Assembly (NCBI RefSeq): GCF_025685625.1
Contig: NZ_JAGSYI010000003.1
Coordinates: 186,001 to 250,000 of the forward strand
DNA from: Acidicapsa acidisoli
Lineage (GTDB): Bacteria; Acidobacteriota; Terriglobia; Terriglobales; Acidobacteriaceae
DNA length: 64,000 nt
Direction: 5' to 3'
In this document: piece by piece, positions 44,742 to 53,436 of the stretch
How positions within the stretch are numbered: the stretch's first letter is position 1
How the letters are laid out: each line of letters begins with the position of its first letter
The notes under the pieces: generated by a model
The model's database searches: none
Told to the model about the DNA's origin: nothing
The model's input: only the letters and a program-made list of their open reading frames with translations
Program-made: the position numbers and the translations under genes

Positions 44742-46649
44742 ATGAAGCAGTTTGGGGAGTTTGAGCTGGACATGCTGAATGAATGCCTCGTGTGCAGCGG
44801 CGCGCAGATTGCGCTGCCGCCAAAGCCCTTTGCGGTGCTGCGATATCTGGTCGAACATCCCGGGCGCCTGATTACCCACGATGAGCTGATGGAAGCTCTC
44901 TGGCCGGAAACGTATGTGCAGCCCCAGGTGCTGCGGACTTACATGCTGGAACTGCGTAAAGTTCTGCGCGACGATGCCGGGCAACCTCGTTATATTCAGA
45001 CGCTTCCCAAGCGCGGCTACCGTTTTGTCGCTTCCGTCATGGAGTTGGCGCATCCAGATACGCAGCCAAAATCCAATTCCGCCCCCATCACAGTCGTGGC
45101 AGTCGCGACGGCTGCGCCGGCGGAAATGGGAACCCGCATTGTAAATCGAGACGAGGAGATGGCTTGCCTGAAGACTCAGTTTGAGTTGGCGGCAGGCGGG
45201 CATCGGCAGGTGGTCTTTGTGACCGGAGAAGCGGGGATCGGCAAAACCGCGTTAGTGGATGCCTTTTGTGAGCAAACCAGCCGCGAGCAGACTGGACGCG
45301 ATCAATCTGGACGCGATCAGGCAATTGCCACAGCTCGGGGGCAATGTGTGGAAGGGTTTGGCAGGAAAGAAGAGTATTACCCGGTAACTGAGGCGCTGAG
45401 CCAGTTGTGCGCCTCGCGGGAAGGCGACAACGCTTGCCGCGTTCTGGCGAAGATGGCGCCGGTCTGGCTGGCTGCGATTGGGAGGGAGTGCCTGGACCCG
45501 GCGCAACCGGCGGCGCGGGAACGGATGCCGGGCGACCTGTGCGCAGCGCTTGAGGAACTGGCAGCGGAGAAGCCGCTGATCCTGGTCTTCGAGGACTTGC
45601 AGTGGGCCGACGACTCGACGTTGCATCTGATTTCGGCTCTGGCGCGGCGCAGGGCGCAGGCCAGGCTGCTGATCGTGGCGACATGCCGGACGCAGGATGT
45701 GGCTGCCGAGCCTTCGCTGAAAGGGTTGAAGCAGGACCTGCGGCTGCGGCGATTATGCAGCGAGATTGCGCTCGCGCCGCTCGGCAAGCCGGCGGTGCGC
45801 GCGCTGTTGAGCCGCGAGTTGGGCCAGGAGGAGCTGCCGGCGGGGCTGGCAGGCTTTGTACACCGACGATCCGAAGGCAATCCGCTGTTTGCGATTGCGA
45901 TTGTGGAGCATTTGATGGCGCAGGGCTTCCTGAAACGCGAAGAGGCGCGGGGCGAAAAGCAAGGTTTGGCCCGGTGGGTTCAGACTGCCGCGGTCGAAGA
46001 GATGGAAGCTGGGGTGCCAGACGGGCTGGCGCAGATGATCGAGATGGAGCTGGATGGCCTCGATGTAAGGGACCAGAGAATGCTCGAGGCGGGAAGTCTG
46101 ATGAACGTTGCCTTTCCCACGTGGGCCGTGGCGGCCGCGTTGGAGATGGACCCGGCAGAAGCCGAAGAGGCATGCGAAGAACTCGCGCGGAGGTTGTATT
46201 TTGTCGAACCGGCCGGCACGGATGAGCTTCCGGACGGATCACGGTCCACGTTTTATGCCTTTGCGCACGGACTCTACCGCGAAGTGCTTTGGCGCAAACA
46301 AACGGAAGCGCGGCGCGCCAGGAGGCACGTCCGGATCGCGGAGCGGCTTGGGGGGCTTTTCGCGGGCCGCGTGGGCGTGGTGGCGCGCGAGATGGCGATG
46401 CATTACGAAGCGGCGAGCGACTGGCAGCACGCAGTGAGCGCATTGCGCATGGCAGCAGGACATGCGTTGGAGCGCCGTGCCCATACAGAAGCCGTGGAGT
46501 TGCTGGAACGGGCGCTCCGGATGGTGGAGAACGTGCGCGAGAGCGAGCGCGAAGCAGCTGCGTTGGAGATTTGTGCGGAGATTGCAATTGCGGGCGAGGC
46601 GATGAATCAGGCGCGGGAAGCTGTGGAAACAACGTCCACAAAAGCTTGA
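44742..46649 (+). CDS. Winged-helix / AAA-type signalling ATPase
   Basis: This protein of about 635 residues has an OmpR-type DNA-binding domain at 1-100 (CLVCSGAQIALPPKPFAVLR, ETYVQPQVLRTYMLELRKVL, YIQTLPKRGYRFVA). A STAND/AAA ATPase follows: VVFVTGEAGIGKTALVDAF is Walker A and LILVFEDLQWADDSTLHL is Walker B. The last 150 residues are helical, TPR-like. Related Acidobacteriota proteins often carry longer TPR arrays, so this may be a shortened version. A short internal repeat (REQTGRDQSGRDQ) lies after Walker A. Likely a transcriptional regulator activated by ligand or protein binding; targets are unknown. Confidence 0.85.
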   Translation: MKQFGEFELDMLNECLVCSGAQIALPPKPFAVLRYLVEHPGRLITHDELMEALWPETYVQPQVLRTYMLELRKVLRDDAGQPRYIQTLPKRGYRFVASVMELAHPDTQPKSNSAPITVVAVATAAPAEMGTRIVNRDEEMACLKTQFELAAGGHRQVVFVTGEAGIGKTALVDAFCEQTSREQTGRDQSGRDQAIATARGQCVEGFGRKEEYYPVTEALSQLCASREGDNACRVLAKMAPVWLAAIGRECLDPAQPAARERMPGDLCAALEELAAEKPLILVFEDLQWADDSTLHLISALARRRAQARLLIVATCRTQDVAAEPSLKGLKQDLRLRRLCSEIALAPLGKPAVRALLSRELGQEELPAGLAGFVHRRSEGNPLFAIAIVEHLMAQGFLKREEARGEKQGLARWVQTAAVEEMEAGVPDGLAQMIEMELDGLDVRDQRMLEAGSLMNVAFPTWAVAAALEMDPAEAEEACEELARRLYFVEPAGTDELPDGSRSTFYAFAHGLYREVLWRKQTEARRARRHVRIAERLGGLFAGRVGVVAREMAMHYEAASDWQHAVSALRMAAGHALERRAHTEAVELLERALRMVENVRESEREAAALEICAEIAIAGEAMNQAREAVETTSTKA

Positions 46650-46726
46650 CGAATTCTGGATGGGAACTTGACGACTTTAATTTTTGGAATCGCTAAGGTG
46701 ATCTTCGTAAAGGGAGGACACAGATC

Positions 46727-47125
46727 ATGCGATTCAATCTTCGTTCTATCATCCTGACGTCGGCAGTGATGGCGGCAGCAGCAGCTTTGGCAACCACTTC
46801 GGCGATGGCAGAGGCTATCGTTACCGTTCCCTTCAGCTTTACCGCTGCCGGCAAGACCTGCCCTGCGGGACGGTATATCGTTCTGAAAGACACAGGTCAC
46901 AACTTCGTGATGCTGAGGGGCAAGGATGCTCCGGTCAGCTTCCAGTGGCTTCTTCAGGTCGGGGATGATTCACGGAAGAGCTCCGAAATAACGCTGCGCT
47001 TTGACGGACAGGACAAGAGCTACGCGCTGGAATCCGTTCAGTACGGACGCATGACAACTCACCGTCTGGATAAGACTTCTCCGCACTCCGAGCACAAAAC
47101 AGTGCTTTCAGCGACAGGGGAGTAG
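46727..47125 (+). CDS. Small secreted protein, Acidobacteriota-type
   Basis: This 132-residue protein has a signal peptide (RSIILTSAVMAAAAALATTS, cleavage AMA-EA). The mature part is about 100 residues of beta structure opening IVTVPFSFTAAGKTCPAGRY and continuing FVMLRGKDAPVSFQWLLQ. I recognise the 'VPFxFxAxGKxxPAGxY' opening from many uncharacterised secreted Acidobacteriota proteins. An AAAGGGAGGA ribosome-binding site is excellent. It is followed by an intrinsic terminator. No function is known. Confidence 0.78.
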   Translation: MRFNLRSIILTSAVMAAAAALATTSAMAEAIVTVPFSFTAAGKTCPAGRYIVLKDTGHNFVMLRGKDAPVSFQWLLQVGDDSRKSSEITLRFDGQDKSYALESVQYGRMTTHRLDKTSPHSEHKTVLSATGE

Positions 47126-47181
47126 GACGGATTCGGTTGCCCGCCTGCGGGCATTCGAACCAGAGTTGAGTAGCAAGCACG

Positions 47182-47219
47182 AGGGGCGCCGGGTTGCCGG
47201 TCGCCCCTTTTGTGTTTTT
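47182..47219 (+). terminator. Intrinsic terminator
   Basis: AGGGGCG pairs with CGCCCCT around a CCGG-GTTG-CCGG inner stem, followed by TTTTGTGTTTTT. It lies 57 bp after the secreted-protein stop. A smaller TGCCCGC/GCGGGCA hairpin at 47138-47153 precedes it. Confidence 0.85.
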
Positions 47220-47261
47220 GGCTGAGCGGGAGTTGCGAAGCGCGTCTCAATTTTCTTTTTT

Positions 47262-47657
47262 TCATTCGGAATGCTTCTGCGTACTTGCGATCGCAAAGAG
47301 TGTTCCGCAGACGACTCCCACCGCATCTACCAGCACATCTTTCCACTCCAACCCGCTGTGGAAGATGAGGTGTTCTCCAATCTCTATTCCGAATCCAAAG
47401 ATCAATGCGCCGAAGAAGACAAGGACACGCACCCAGAGCGAGTGAGATGTTCTACCGGCAACATACCCGACAACGCTGAAGGCAACGAAATGTCCCAGGG
47501 AATGCAGCCTGCCTTCGGAGTGGAGAGCCCGCTTGTCGGCGCCGGGAAGAAACGAGACAATCAATACCGCTGCCACGACAACGGCTGCGATGATTGCGGA
47601 GATGGTTCTTCGATTGCGCGCGTCGCGGTCGGGCGTCGGATGTGTAAGAGCAGTCAC
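47262..47657 (-). CDS. VanZ-like membrane protein
   Basis: This 131-residue protein has four hydrophobic segments (TISAIIAAVVVAAVLIVSFL, LGHFVAFSVVGYVAG, VRVLVFFGALIFGFGIEIGE, DVLVDAVGVVCGTLFAIA). The motif HSLGHFVAF with a following E-x-x-Q/H-like turn (EIGEHLIFHSGLEWKDVLVD) matches VanZ-family proteins. VanZ confers low-level teicoplanin resistance in enterococci, but most homologues have no assigned role. The gene is convergent with the terminator of the secreted-protein gene. Confidence 0.72.
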   Translation of the reverse strand: MTALTHPTPDRDARNRRTISAIIAAVVVAAVLIVSFLPGADKRALHSEGRLHSLGHFVAFSVVGYVAGRTSHSLWVRVLVFFGALIFGFGIEIGEHLIFHSGLEWKDVLVDAVGVVCGTLFAIASTQKHSE

Positions 47658-47790
47658 AGATTCATCCTAACGTCTGCAGAGTTTGCTTTGGTTGAGGGGC
47701 TTTGCTCTCTGCAACTTTGCATTGTTTTGTGCACTACGAACGGCCATAATAGGCGATGTTTCACCAAACTTAAAACTCGAGATATAACAA

Positions 47791-48054
47791 ATGAGCCGGA
47801 CTAGCGCCAGCAGTGCGTCCTTGATGAGCCGTAAACTCTGGAGGCAGCGCGGACAGGTGCTTCCCTGGCCGATGCTTGTGATAACTATGATCTTCGGGTC
47901 GTATGGGCTTGCGATGTGCATCGGTTGTACCGATTCCAGCAATTTCAACACCCAGACTTCAATGATCGCGGCCATGTTGCCCATCGAGCATGGGACTGTC
48001 GATCTACCGAATGCCTCTATCTATTGGCGGCGGAGGCCCAACAGCGTTCGCTAG
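47791..48054 (+). pseudogene. TadE/TadG-like N-terminal fragment
   Basis: The ORF opens with a basic head and RQRGQVLPWPMLVITMIFGS then YGLAMCIG, the pilus-assembly TadE/TadG-type membrane anchor (arginine, GQ, then hydrophobic helix). The usual long spacer that follows the anchor in TadG-like proteins is almost absent, and the frame breaks before the von Willebrand domain, which continues in another frame from 47990. Most likely the two ORFs are parts of one gene damaged by deletion and frameshift. Confidence 0.55.
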
Positions 48055-49069
48055 TCTCTTCGGCAGGCGTCATTCAACGCATAATGTGGCAATTATCGTG
48101 GATTCGACAGCATCGATGAACGGAAGGAACTCCAGCCTCCCTGGCACATTGGCCAGTGTCCGGACTCTGCTAGGCGAGCTTTCACCATGTCGGTCAAGCG
48201 GATCAACCTGCCGCACAGCAAAAGATGGCAGTTCGACGGATGCCATCGACGAAATCAGCCTCTTCACGTTTCCAAACATAGACATGGAGACCATAGGGAA
48301 CGAATACGACTGTGGGAAGAGAGCTTCCAGGACTTTGCCTTACACCTTCCCTGCTCCGACAGCAACGAGCTATTCGCCGATGACAGTGACCTACCCGACC
48401 AGAAGGAATCCGGGAAGTCAGCAAGCCAGTATGACCTTCCAGGCGACCTATCAAATCGTCCCATATTCAAACGACTACCGGACTTCCGATTCGGACAAGA
48501 CGCTGAACCCGGATTCCGCTCTTGTGAGAGCTCTAGGCGGAAAGGAAGGATGCTACGGGTTGCGGGCTCCCGGCGGCGAGTCAACTTACCTTGCAGGCGC
48601 GATCTATGCCGCTCAGGCATCGCTGGTAGCTGAGAGAGCAGCGCGGCCTGGTTCGCAAAATGTACTCATTCTCATCAGTGATGGAGACGCAAATTCCAGC
48701 CAAAAGCAGATGCAGTCGGATGCGACTGGTTCGGGAGCCTACCCCTCCTGGTTCAACGAGTGCGGTCAGGCAATCACAGCAGGTAGAGCCGCCGCCGCTG
48801 CGGGAACCAGAGTGTATTCGGTCGCTAGAGACGCTGAGCCCACCGGATGTCCTTTCGATGTTTCCGGCGAAACCAAAGGCTATTCTCCATGCCAAACGAT
48901 GCGCGCCATTGCGTCCTCTCCGGCATATTTCTTCTCGACTTCGGGCTCTCCTGATAATCCTTGCATCTCGTCTGCCAATCCTGACCTAGACGCGAAGCAG
49001 ATCTTTGCGCAGATTGCGGAGTCGATCCAGTCCTACCGGTCAGTCTCAAAGAAACGCCCAAAGATCTGA
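47990..49069 (+). CDS. von Willebrand A-domain protein, TadG-like (probably truncated)
   Basis: This 359-residue ORF carries a von Willebrand A domain. HNVAIIVDSTASMNGRNSS is the metal-ion site (D-x-T-x-S), and SQNVLILISDGDANSSQKQ supplies the later aspartate. It has no secretion signal of its own, because the anchor lies in another frame upstream. Near the C-terminus a shifted frame reads KDLIPNNFYLRG, resembling the 'RLIPN' end of related proteins, so a second frameshift around 49040-49060 is possible. Related proteins sit in the envelope of Acidobacteriota near Tad pilus genes, but no tad genes are seen here. Confidence 0.6.
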   Translation: MGLSIYRMPLSIGGGGPTAFASLFGRRHSTHNVAIIVDSTASMNGRNSSLPGTLASVRTLLGELSPCRSSGSTCRTAKDGSSTDAIDEISLFTFPNIDMETIGNEYDCGKRASRTLPYTFPAPTATSYSPMTVTYPTRRNPGSQQASMTFQATYQIVPYSNDYRTSDSDKTLNPDSALVRALGGKEGCYGLRAPGGESTYLAGAIYAAQASLVAERAARPGSQNVLILISDGDANSSQKQMQSDATGSGAYPSWFNECGQAITAGRAAAAAGTRVYSVARDAEPTGCPFDVSGETKGYSPCQTMRAIASSPAYFFSTSGSPDNPCISSANPDLDAKQIFAQIAESIQSYRSVSKKRPKI

Positions 49070-49110
49070 TCCCAAACAACTTCTATTTACGTGGTTCCTT
49101 GTTGCCTGCT

Positions 49111-50115
49111 TTACCGCGGCATGTCGCGATGGACGGCTTTTACGCGGAAGCCGGCTTTGCCGAGGCGTTTGGCCATCTCTTCGGCCATCATCACGGAACG
49201 GTGCTGCCCGCCGGTGCAGCCGAAGGCTATCGTCAGGTAGCTTTTGCCCTCTTTCTCGTAATACGGCAGCAGAAAGAGCATCAATTCCGTTACTTTGTTC
49301 AGAAATTCCGTGGTCTGGGGAAAATCGCGCACGTACTTGGCTACTTTGGGATGGCGGCCGGTGAGTTTGCGGAACTCGGGCACGAAGTGGGGATTGGGCA
49401 GGAAGCGCACATCGAAGACCAGATCGGCGTCAAGCGGAACTCCGTTCTTGAAGCCAAAGCTGAGGCAGGACACCAGCAATTGACCGATCTGCGTCGAGTC
49501 GCCATTCTGGGGGCCGAACTTGGCCTGAACATAGGCCCGCAACTCGTGGACGTTGAAGCCGGAGGTGTCGAGGATGAAATCGGCCACATTGCGGACGGCG
49601 TCAAGCATCTGGCGTTCGGAGGTGATAGAGCGCGCCACCATTTCGGAGCGGCTGAGCGGATGCGGCCTGCGCGTCTCGGAGTAGCGCCGCACGAGCACTG
49701 CGTCGGTTGCATCCAGAAAGACGACACTGGTATGCAGCGTCTTCTTGACCTTTTGGAGAATCGACGGCAGCCGGTCGAGCGTTGGGCCTTCGCGGACGTC
49801 CACCACAATCACGGCGCGTTCCATTTCGGGCGAGGCCACGACAAGATCGGCAAAGTCCGGGAGCAGCTCAAGAGGAAGATTGTCGACGGCGTAAAAGCCC
49901 AGATCCTCGAAGGCCTTCAGCGCCGAAGCCTTCCCCGAACCCGAGGTTCCGGTTACGATCACCAGTTCTTTCGCTGCTTTATCGTGTTCTCCAGGCTCTG
50001 GCTGATCCGCTTCGATTGCGACTCGCGTCATCTTCGGTCTAGATTTCTGCTTGCGGGCTGATTTGCCGTTGGACGCTGGGCTGGATTTGCCATTGGATTT
50101 GGAGATTCGGGGCAT
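49111..50115 (-). CDS. rapZ: RNase adapter / UDP-GlcNAc sensor RapZ
   Basis: This 334-residue protein belongs to the RapZ/YvcJ P-loop family, which in E. coli guides RNase E to GlmZ sRNA and senses GlcN6P. A basic N-terminal tail of about 45 residues is extra. The P-loop is VIVTGTSGSGKASALKAFED, in which GKA replaces the usual GKS. DLGFYAVDNLPLELLPDF and the C-terminal domain (VRFLPNPHFVPEFRKLTG, LTIAFGCTGGQHRSV with the conserved cysteine-histidine site) are intact. It is downstream of hpf on the same strand, a common hpf-rapZ neighbourhood. Confidence 0.93.
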   Translation of the reverse strand: MPRISKSNGKSSPASNGKSARKQKSRPKMTRVAIEADQPEPGEHDKAAKELVIVTGTSGSGKASALKAFEDLGFYAVDNLPLELLPDFADLVVASPEMERAVIVVDVREGPTLDRLPSILQKVKKTLHTSVVFLDATDAVLVRRYSETRRPHPLSRSEMVARSITSERQMLDAVRNVADFILDTSGFNVHELRAYVQAKFGPQNGDSTQIGQLLVSCLSFGFKNGVPLDADLVFDVRFLPNPHFVPEFRKLTGRHPKVAKYVRDFPQTTEFLNKVTELMLFLLPYYEKEGKSYLTIAFGCTGGQHRSVMMAEEMAKRLGKAGFRVKAVHRDMPR

Positions 50116-50239
50116 AGCCCCATGCTAACCGAATCCCTCCCATGATTCGATCCAGGATTCCATTCAGGATTCGATCCCACTTTCGTACGGTTCGTGATTG
50201 GGAATCCCCACGGGTAGATATAAGCCCGTGGAGATTGGC

Positions 50240-50899
50240 CTACGGTACTTCTACCAGTTCCATCTTCCCGTCCCGGCGGCGATGGAGAACAAACAGCTCT
50301 CCCGACATATTGCGAAAAACGAGGAGGTCGCGGTCGCGAAATTCAGCCTCTTTGACCGCCTCTTCTATGGTCATGGGGCGGATCGCGAGAGCCTCATGAG
50401 CGCTGAGTATATGCGGCTCGACGACGGCAGGCTTGCCCGGAAAGGAATGTACGGTGATTGCGGCCTTGGTTTGTTTTCCCGGCGGACGGGCGATTGCCGG
50501 GCGATGTCCGTTTTGCTCCGGCTCGGGTTCGGCGGCTACCGCTTCCAGTCGCGCCCGGGCCGTTTTGCGTGGAGCCCGCGCCTCGGCGGTAGGAGCGACT
50601 TTGGGGAGCCGCTTACGCGTCCTCACCCGGTCGCGAAAACGCTGCGCCTGCAACTCGGCATGCGCCAGTGCTTCGCGCAGGGCCGACTCCTGGCTCGCGG
50701 ATTCGCCTTTTGACACGATGCTGTGATGGCGGCTTTGCAGCGCGATTTCGACGATCTGCAAGTGCCGCTCTGCCCGAAACGTTAGCGCGGCGGAGGTAAT
50801 TCTGCCCAAAACCAAGGCAATTCGTTCAATTCCCTCTTCCGCGCCAGTCTTCAAAACCTTGGAAATCTTGACCTGTCTTGCTGTGAATTCGACTTCCAT
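50240..50899 (-). CDS. hpf: Long-form ribosome hibernation promoting factor
   Basis: This protein of about 219 residues starts at ATG 50899, preceded by GGGAGGGATCG; the in-frame ATG at 50947 has no ribosome-binding site. The N-terminal RaiA/HPF domain (VEFTARQVKISKVLKTGAEE, FRAERHLQIVEIALQSRHHS) is followed by a basic linker. The C-terminal dimerisation domain is ALAIRPMTIEEAVKEAEFRD and LLVFRNMSGELFVLHRR. Long HPFs dimerise 70S ribosomes into 100S particles in stationary phase. Upstream rpoN, a common partner, is absent here. Confidence 0.9.
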   Translation of the reverse strand: MEVEFTARQVKISKVLKTGAEEGIERIALVLGRITSAALTFRAERHLQIVEIALQSRHHSIVSKGESASQESALREALAHAELQAQRFRDRVRTRKRLPKVAPTAEARAPRKTARARLEAVAAEPEPEQNGHRPAIARPPGKQTKAAITVHSFPGKPAVVEPHILSAHEALAIRPMTIEEAVKEAEFRDRDLLVFRNMSGELFVLHRRRDGKMELVEVP

Positions 50900-51067
50900 C
50901 GATCCCTCCCCGATTCTGTGTTGGGGTCGATCTTCGTGCGTACTCATCAGTCAGGTGCCTGCACTGCGGAGCGGCAGAAGACCTAGTGAAGAGATATTAA
51001 ACCCGCCGGTTGCCATCCGTCTGTGAAGGACGGCACAAGTTGCGGCGTGCTCGTTCCGAAATGGAGA

Positions 51068-51322
51068 CTAGTGGCCGCGGCGAACTGTTCCCTCAGGGGC
51101 GGGTTTCTGGGGAGCGGCAAGCGCCCTCCTCTGTCCTCGACGGCCCAGAATATACATCGTTCCGCCAAAGACCAGCAGCACCAGCCCCCAGTCGAGATTG
51201 GCGTTGATGCCGAGAGACCTGGCGTAGATGTCGCTGCCGGTGGTCGCCGCGCCGAAGACGGTAAGAATCAGCCCCACAAGGGTAAACATCAGGCCCATCG
51301 GTATGCGTAAGTCGAGATTCAT
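51068..51322 (-). CDS. Small two-helix membrane protein
   Basis: This 84-residue protein has two hydrophobic helices (GLMFTLVGLILTVFGAATTG, DWGLVLLVFGGTMYILG) and a basic tail. AGAGGAGA precedes the ATG. It begins 49 bp after the stop of the sodium:solute symporter on the same strand, so it may be a small accessory subunit in one operon, as seen with some SSS transporters. I do not recognise a named family. Confidence 0.7.
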   Translation of the reverse strand: MNLDLRIPMGLMFTLVGLILTVFGAATTGSDIYARSLGINANLDWGLVLLVFGGTMYILGRRGQRRALAAPQKPAPEGTVRRGH

Positions 51323-51371
51323 TGGATTCTCCTCTACTGCGAATCATCTGGGAACAGCCGTCAGCGAATTC

Positions 51372-53219
51372 CTACCGGAAGATCAGATTCAGGGTGACGA
51401 CCATAACAAGCAGCACCACTGCGAGCGTCTCAGGCCGCCGCCACCATGTGAGATGCCCGAGCTCCGGCTTTGGCGTCAACGAATGCACCAGTCCGACAAG
51501 TTCCGACTCGGGCTTTGGGGTTCCAAAGAGGCTGACCGCGATGGTTACGAGGAAATTCGTCGAAAAAGCCCAGATGGCGGTCCAGAAATTCTGGGCCATA
51601 TCGCTCGGGTAATGGTGAAGCACTGCGATCCATCCGCCGTGCAGCCCCGGATGCGCCTCGATCGGCAGTGTCAGGCCGTGATGCATGATGGCAGCGAAGG
51701 TTCCAGAGATCAGGCCGATGAAGGCGCCATTGCCGGTGGCGCGCTTCCAGAACATGCCGAGCAGGAAGGTCGCAAACAGTGGGGCGTTCACGAAGGAAAA
51801 GACCAGTTGCAGCGTGTCCATGATGTTGTTGAAGCCGGTCGCGGCGTAGGCCGTCGCCATCGAGAGCAAAATGCCTCCGACGGTAGCCCAGCGACCCATG
51901 GCCAGGTAGTGCTTGTCGCTGGCTCCTTTGTGGATGTAGGACTGGTAGAGATCGTACGTCCAGACAGTGTTAAAGGCGGTGACATTGCCGGCCATGCCGC
52001 TCATGAAGCTGGCCAGCAGCGCGGTCAGCCCGAGACCGAGGATTCCAGTCGGAAAGTAGTGCAGGAGCATGGACGGGATGGCGAGATCGTAATCCAGGAG
52101 CGGCTTGCCGCTGGCGTCGAACACGATCTTGCCGGTGATGGGATCAGCTTTCGCGGGCACCAGGCCCTGGCCCATCCTCTCGACCTCGGTCGGAATGTTG
52201 GTTTCGCGGATGATCGCGCCGTTTACGGTCCTCTCGGTGGTGGTGATATGCGGAGTGGTCGCGCCGATGGCCAACAGGCCGGGCAGGATCACCAGGAACG
52301 GGAAGAACATCTTCGGGATGGCGGCAATCAATGGAACGCGGCGCGCATTCTCCTGCGTGTCGGTGGCCATGGCTGTCTGGATTACCAGAAAGTCCGTGCA
52401 CCAGTAGCCGAAGGACAGCACGAAGCCAAGACCCATTGCCAGGCCAAACCATTCAACGCCCAGCGGATTTGTATTGGCGTGCGCCATGCCCTGCCATGAG
52501 TGAAGATAATGCGGGTTGGGCATCTTCGCTTTAAGACCTTCCCATCCGCCGACGCTTTTCAAGCCGATCAGTACCAGCGGCAAGAAGCCGGCGATAATGA
52601 GGAAGAATTGCAGAACCTCGTTGTAGATGGCGCTGGTGAGGCCACCAAGAAAGATATAGCCGAGCACGATGATGGCCGAGAGAAGGATCGAAAAGTGAAA
52701 GATCCAGCCCAGGGGCAGCCCGGCTGAGAGGAAGATGTAGTCGAAGACATGCAGGGTCTGGATGAGGCGAGCCATCGCGTACATCGAGATGCCGGACGAG
52801 AAGACTGTCATCACAGCAAAAGAGCAGGCATTCAGCGCCCGCGTCTTTTCGTCGAAACGCAGCCGCAGAAACTCCGGCACCGAGCGAGCCTTTGACCCGT
52901 AATAGAAGGGCATCATGAAGATGCCGACAAAGATCATCGCCGGAATCGCGCCAATCCAGTAGAAATGGCTGGTCGCGATGCCGTACTTGGCACCGGAGGC
53001 GCCCATGCCGATGACTTCCTGCGCGCCGAGGTTGGCGCTGATAAACGCCAGGCCGCAGATCCAGGCCGGAAGCGCGCGCCCCGCCTGAAAAAAGTCCTTG
53101 CTGGTCTTCATGAAGCGCTTGAGGGCAAAGCCGATGCCCAGCACAAAGACGAAGTACAGCAGCATGATCAGCCAGTCGACATAGGTAAGGTTGGTATGGG
53201 TCAAAAGAGGCAACTCCAT
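51372..53219 (-). CDS. Sodium:solute symporter (SSS family)
   Basis: This 615-residue polytopic protein has about 13-14 hydrophobic helices. SSS signatures are KDFFQAGRALPAWICGLAFI then SANLGAQEVIGMGASGAKYG, FGYWCTDFLVIQTAMA, and the late GLGLTALLASFMSGMAGNVT segment near the sodium site. Similarity to sugar-type SGLT members is suggested by length and the 'SANLGAQEVIGM' region, so a sugar or polyol is the likely cargo, but this is inference. A palindrome resembling LacI-family operators lies 64-81 bp upstream of the start. A small membrane protein follows. Confidence 0.9.
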   Translation of the reverse strand: MELPLLTHTNLTYVDWLIMLLYFVFVLGIGFALKRFMKTSKDFFQAGRALPAWICGLAFISANLGAQEVIGMGASGAKYGIATSHFYWIGAIPAMIFVGIFMMPFYYGSKARSVPEFLRLRFDEKTRALNACSFAVMTVFSSGISMYAMARLIQTLHVFDYIFLSAGLPLGWIFHFSILLSAIIVLGYIFLGGLTSAIYNEVLQFFLIIAGFLPLVLIGLKSVGGWEGLKAKMPNPHYLHSWQGMAHANTNPLGVEWFGLAMGLGFVLSFGYWCTDFLVIQTAMATDTQENARRVPLIAAIPKMFFPFLVILPGLLAIGATTPHITTTERTVNGAIIRETNIPTEVERMGQGLVPAKADPITGKIVFDASGKPLLDYDLAIPSMLLHYFPTGILGLGLTALLASFMSGMAGNVTAFNTVWTYDLYQSYIHKGASDKHYLAMGRWATVGGILLSMATAYAATGFNNIMDTLQLVFSFVNAPLFATFLLGMFWKRATGNGAFIGLISGTFAAIMHHGLTLPIEAHPGLHGGWIAVLHHYPSDMAQNFWTAIWAFSTNFLVTIAVSLFGTPKPESELVGLVHSLTPKPELGHLTWWRRPETLAVVLLVMVVTLNLIFR

Positions 53220-53282
53220 GCGCCAGAGAACAAAGCGCCGATGTTCACTCTACTGAGATGGCTGGCCACTCGTCCAGTGCAA

Positions 53283-53300
53283 AATGAAAACATTTTCATT
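53283..53300. promoter_or_regulatory. LacI-family-like operator palindrome
   Basis: AATGAAAA-CA-TTTTCATT is an 18-bp perfect dyad (8-bp arms). Its core TGAAAACATTTTCA resembles LacI-family operators such as the catabolite-response element (TGWNANCGNTNWCA), with CA in place of the central CG. It lies in the divergent spacer upstream of the symporter and mtnA. Confidence 0.55.
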
Positions 53301-53436
53301 CCGGACGTCGCAATGCGAGAATTTTGGCTGGTTTCCGGTATCTGTGAAGTGCGCGGGCGTAAGGCAAGCACCGAAAACGGTCAATCCGAAGCTGCTGTAA
53401 AAACGGGCGCGGAGAAAACAGTTAAACTGAAAGAGC

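Noticed and set aside
45088-46641. 517-codon minus-strand ORF opposite the winged-helix/AAA gene
   Set aside because: It is proline/arginine/serine-rich without any motif, and is the antisense shadow of a GC-rich gene with clear domains.
49091-49104. ACGTGG-containing sequence TTTACGTGGTTCC as a second parS
   Set aside because: It lacks the symmetric arms (no TGTTCC on the left), so it does not match the palindrome at 14241.
49099-50061. 320-codon plus-strand ORF opposite rapZ
   Set aside because: It is antisense to a well-supported RapZ gene, has no motif, and begins in the 3' flank of the vWA ORF.
51228-52499. 423-codon plus-strand ORF opposite the symporter
   Set aside because: Composition is typical of an antisense shadow (His/Gln/Arg/Gly-rich), and the opposite strand encodes a clear SSS transporter.
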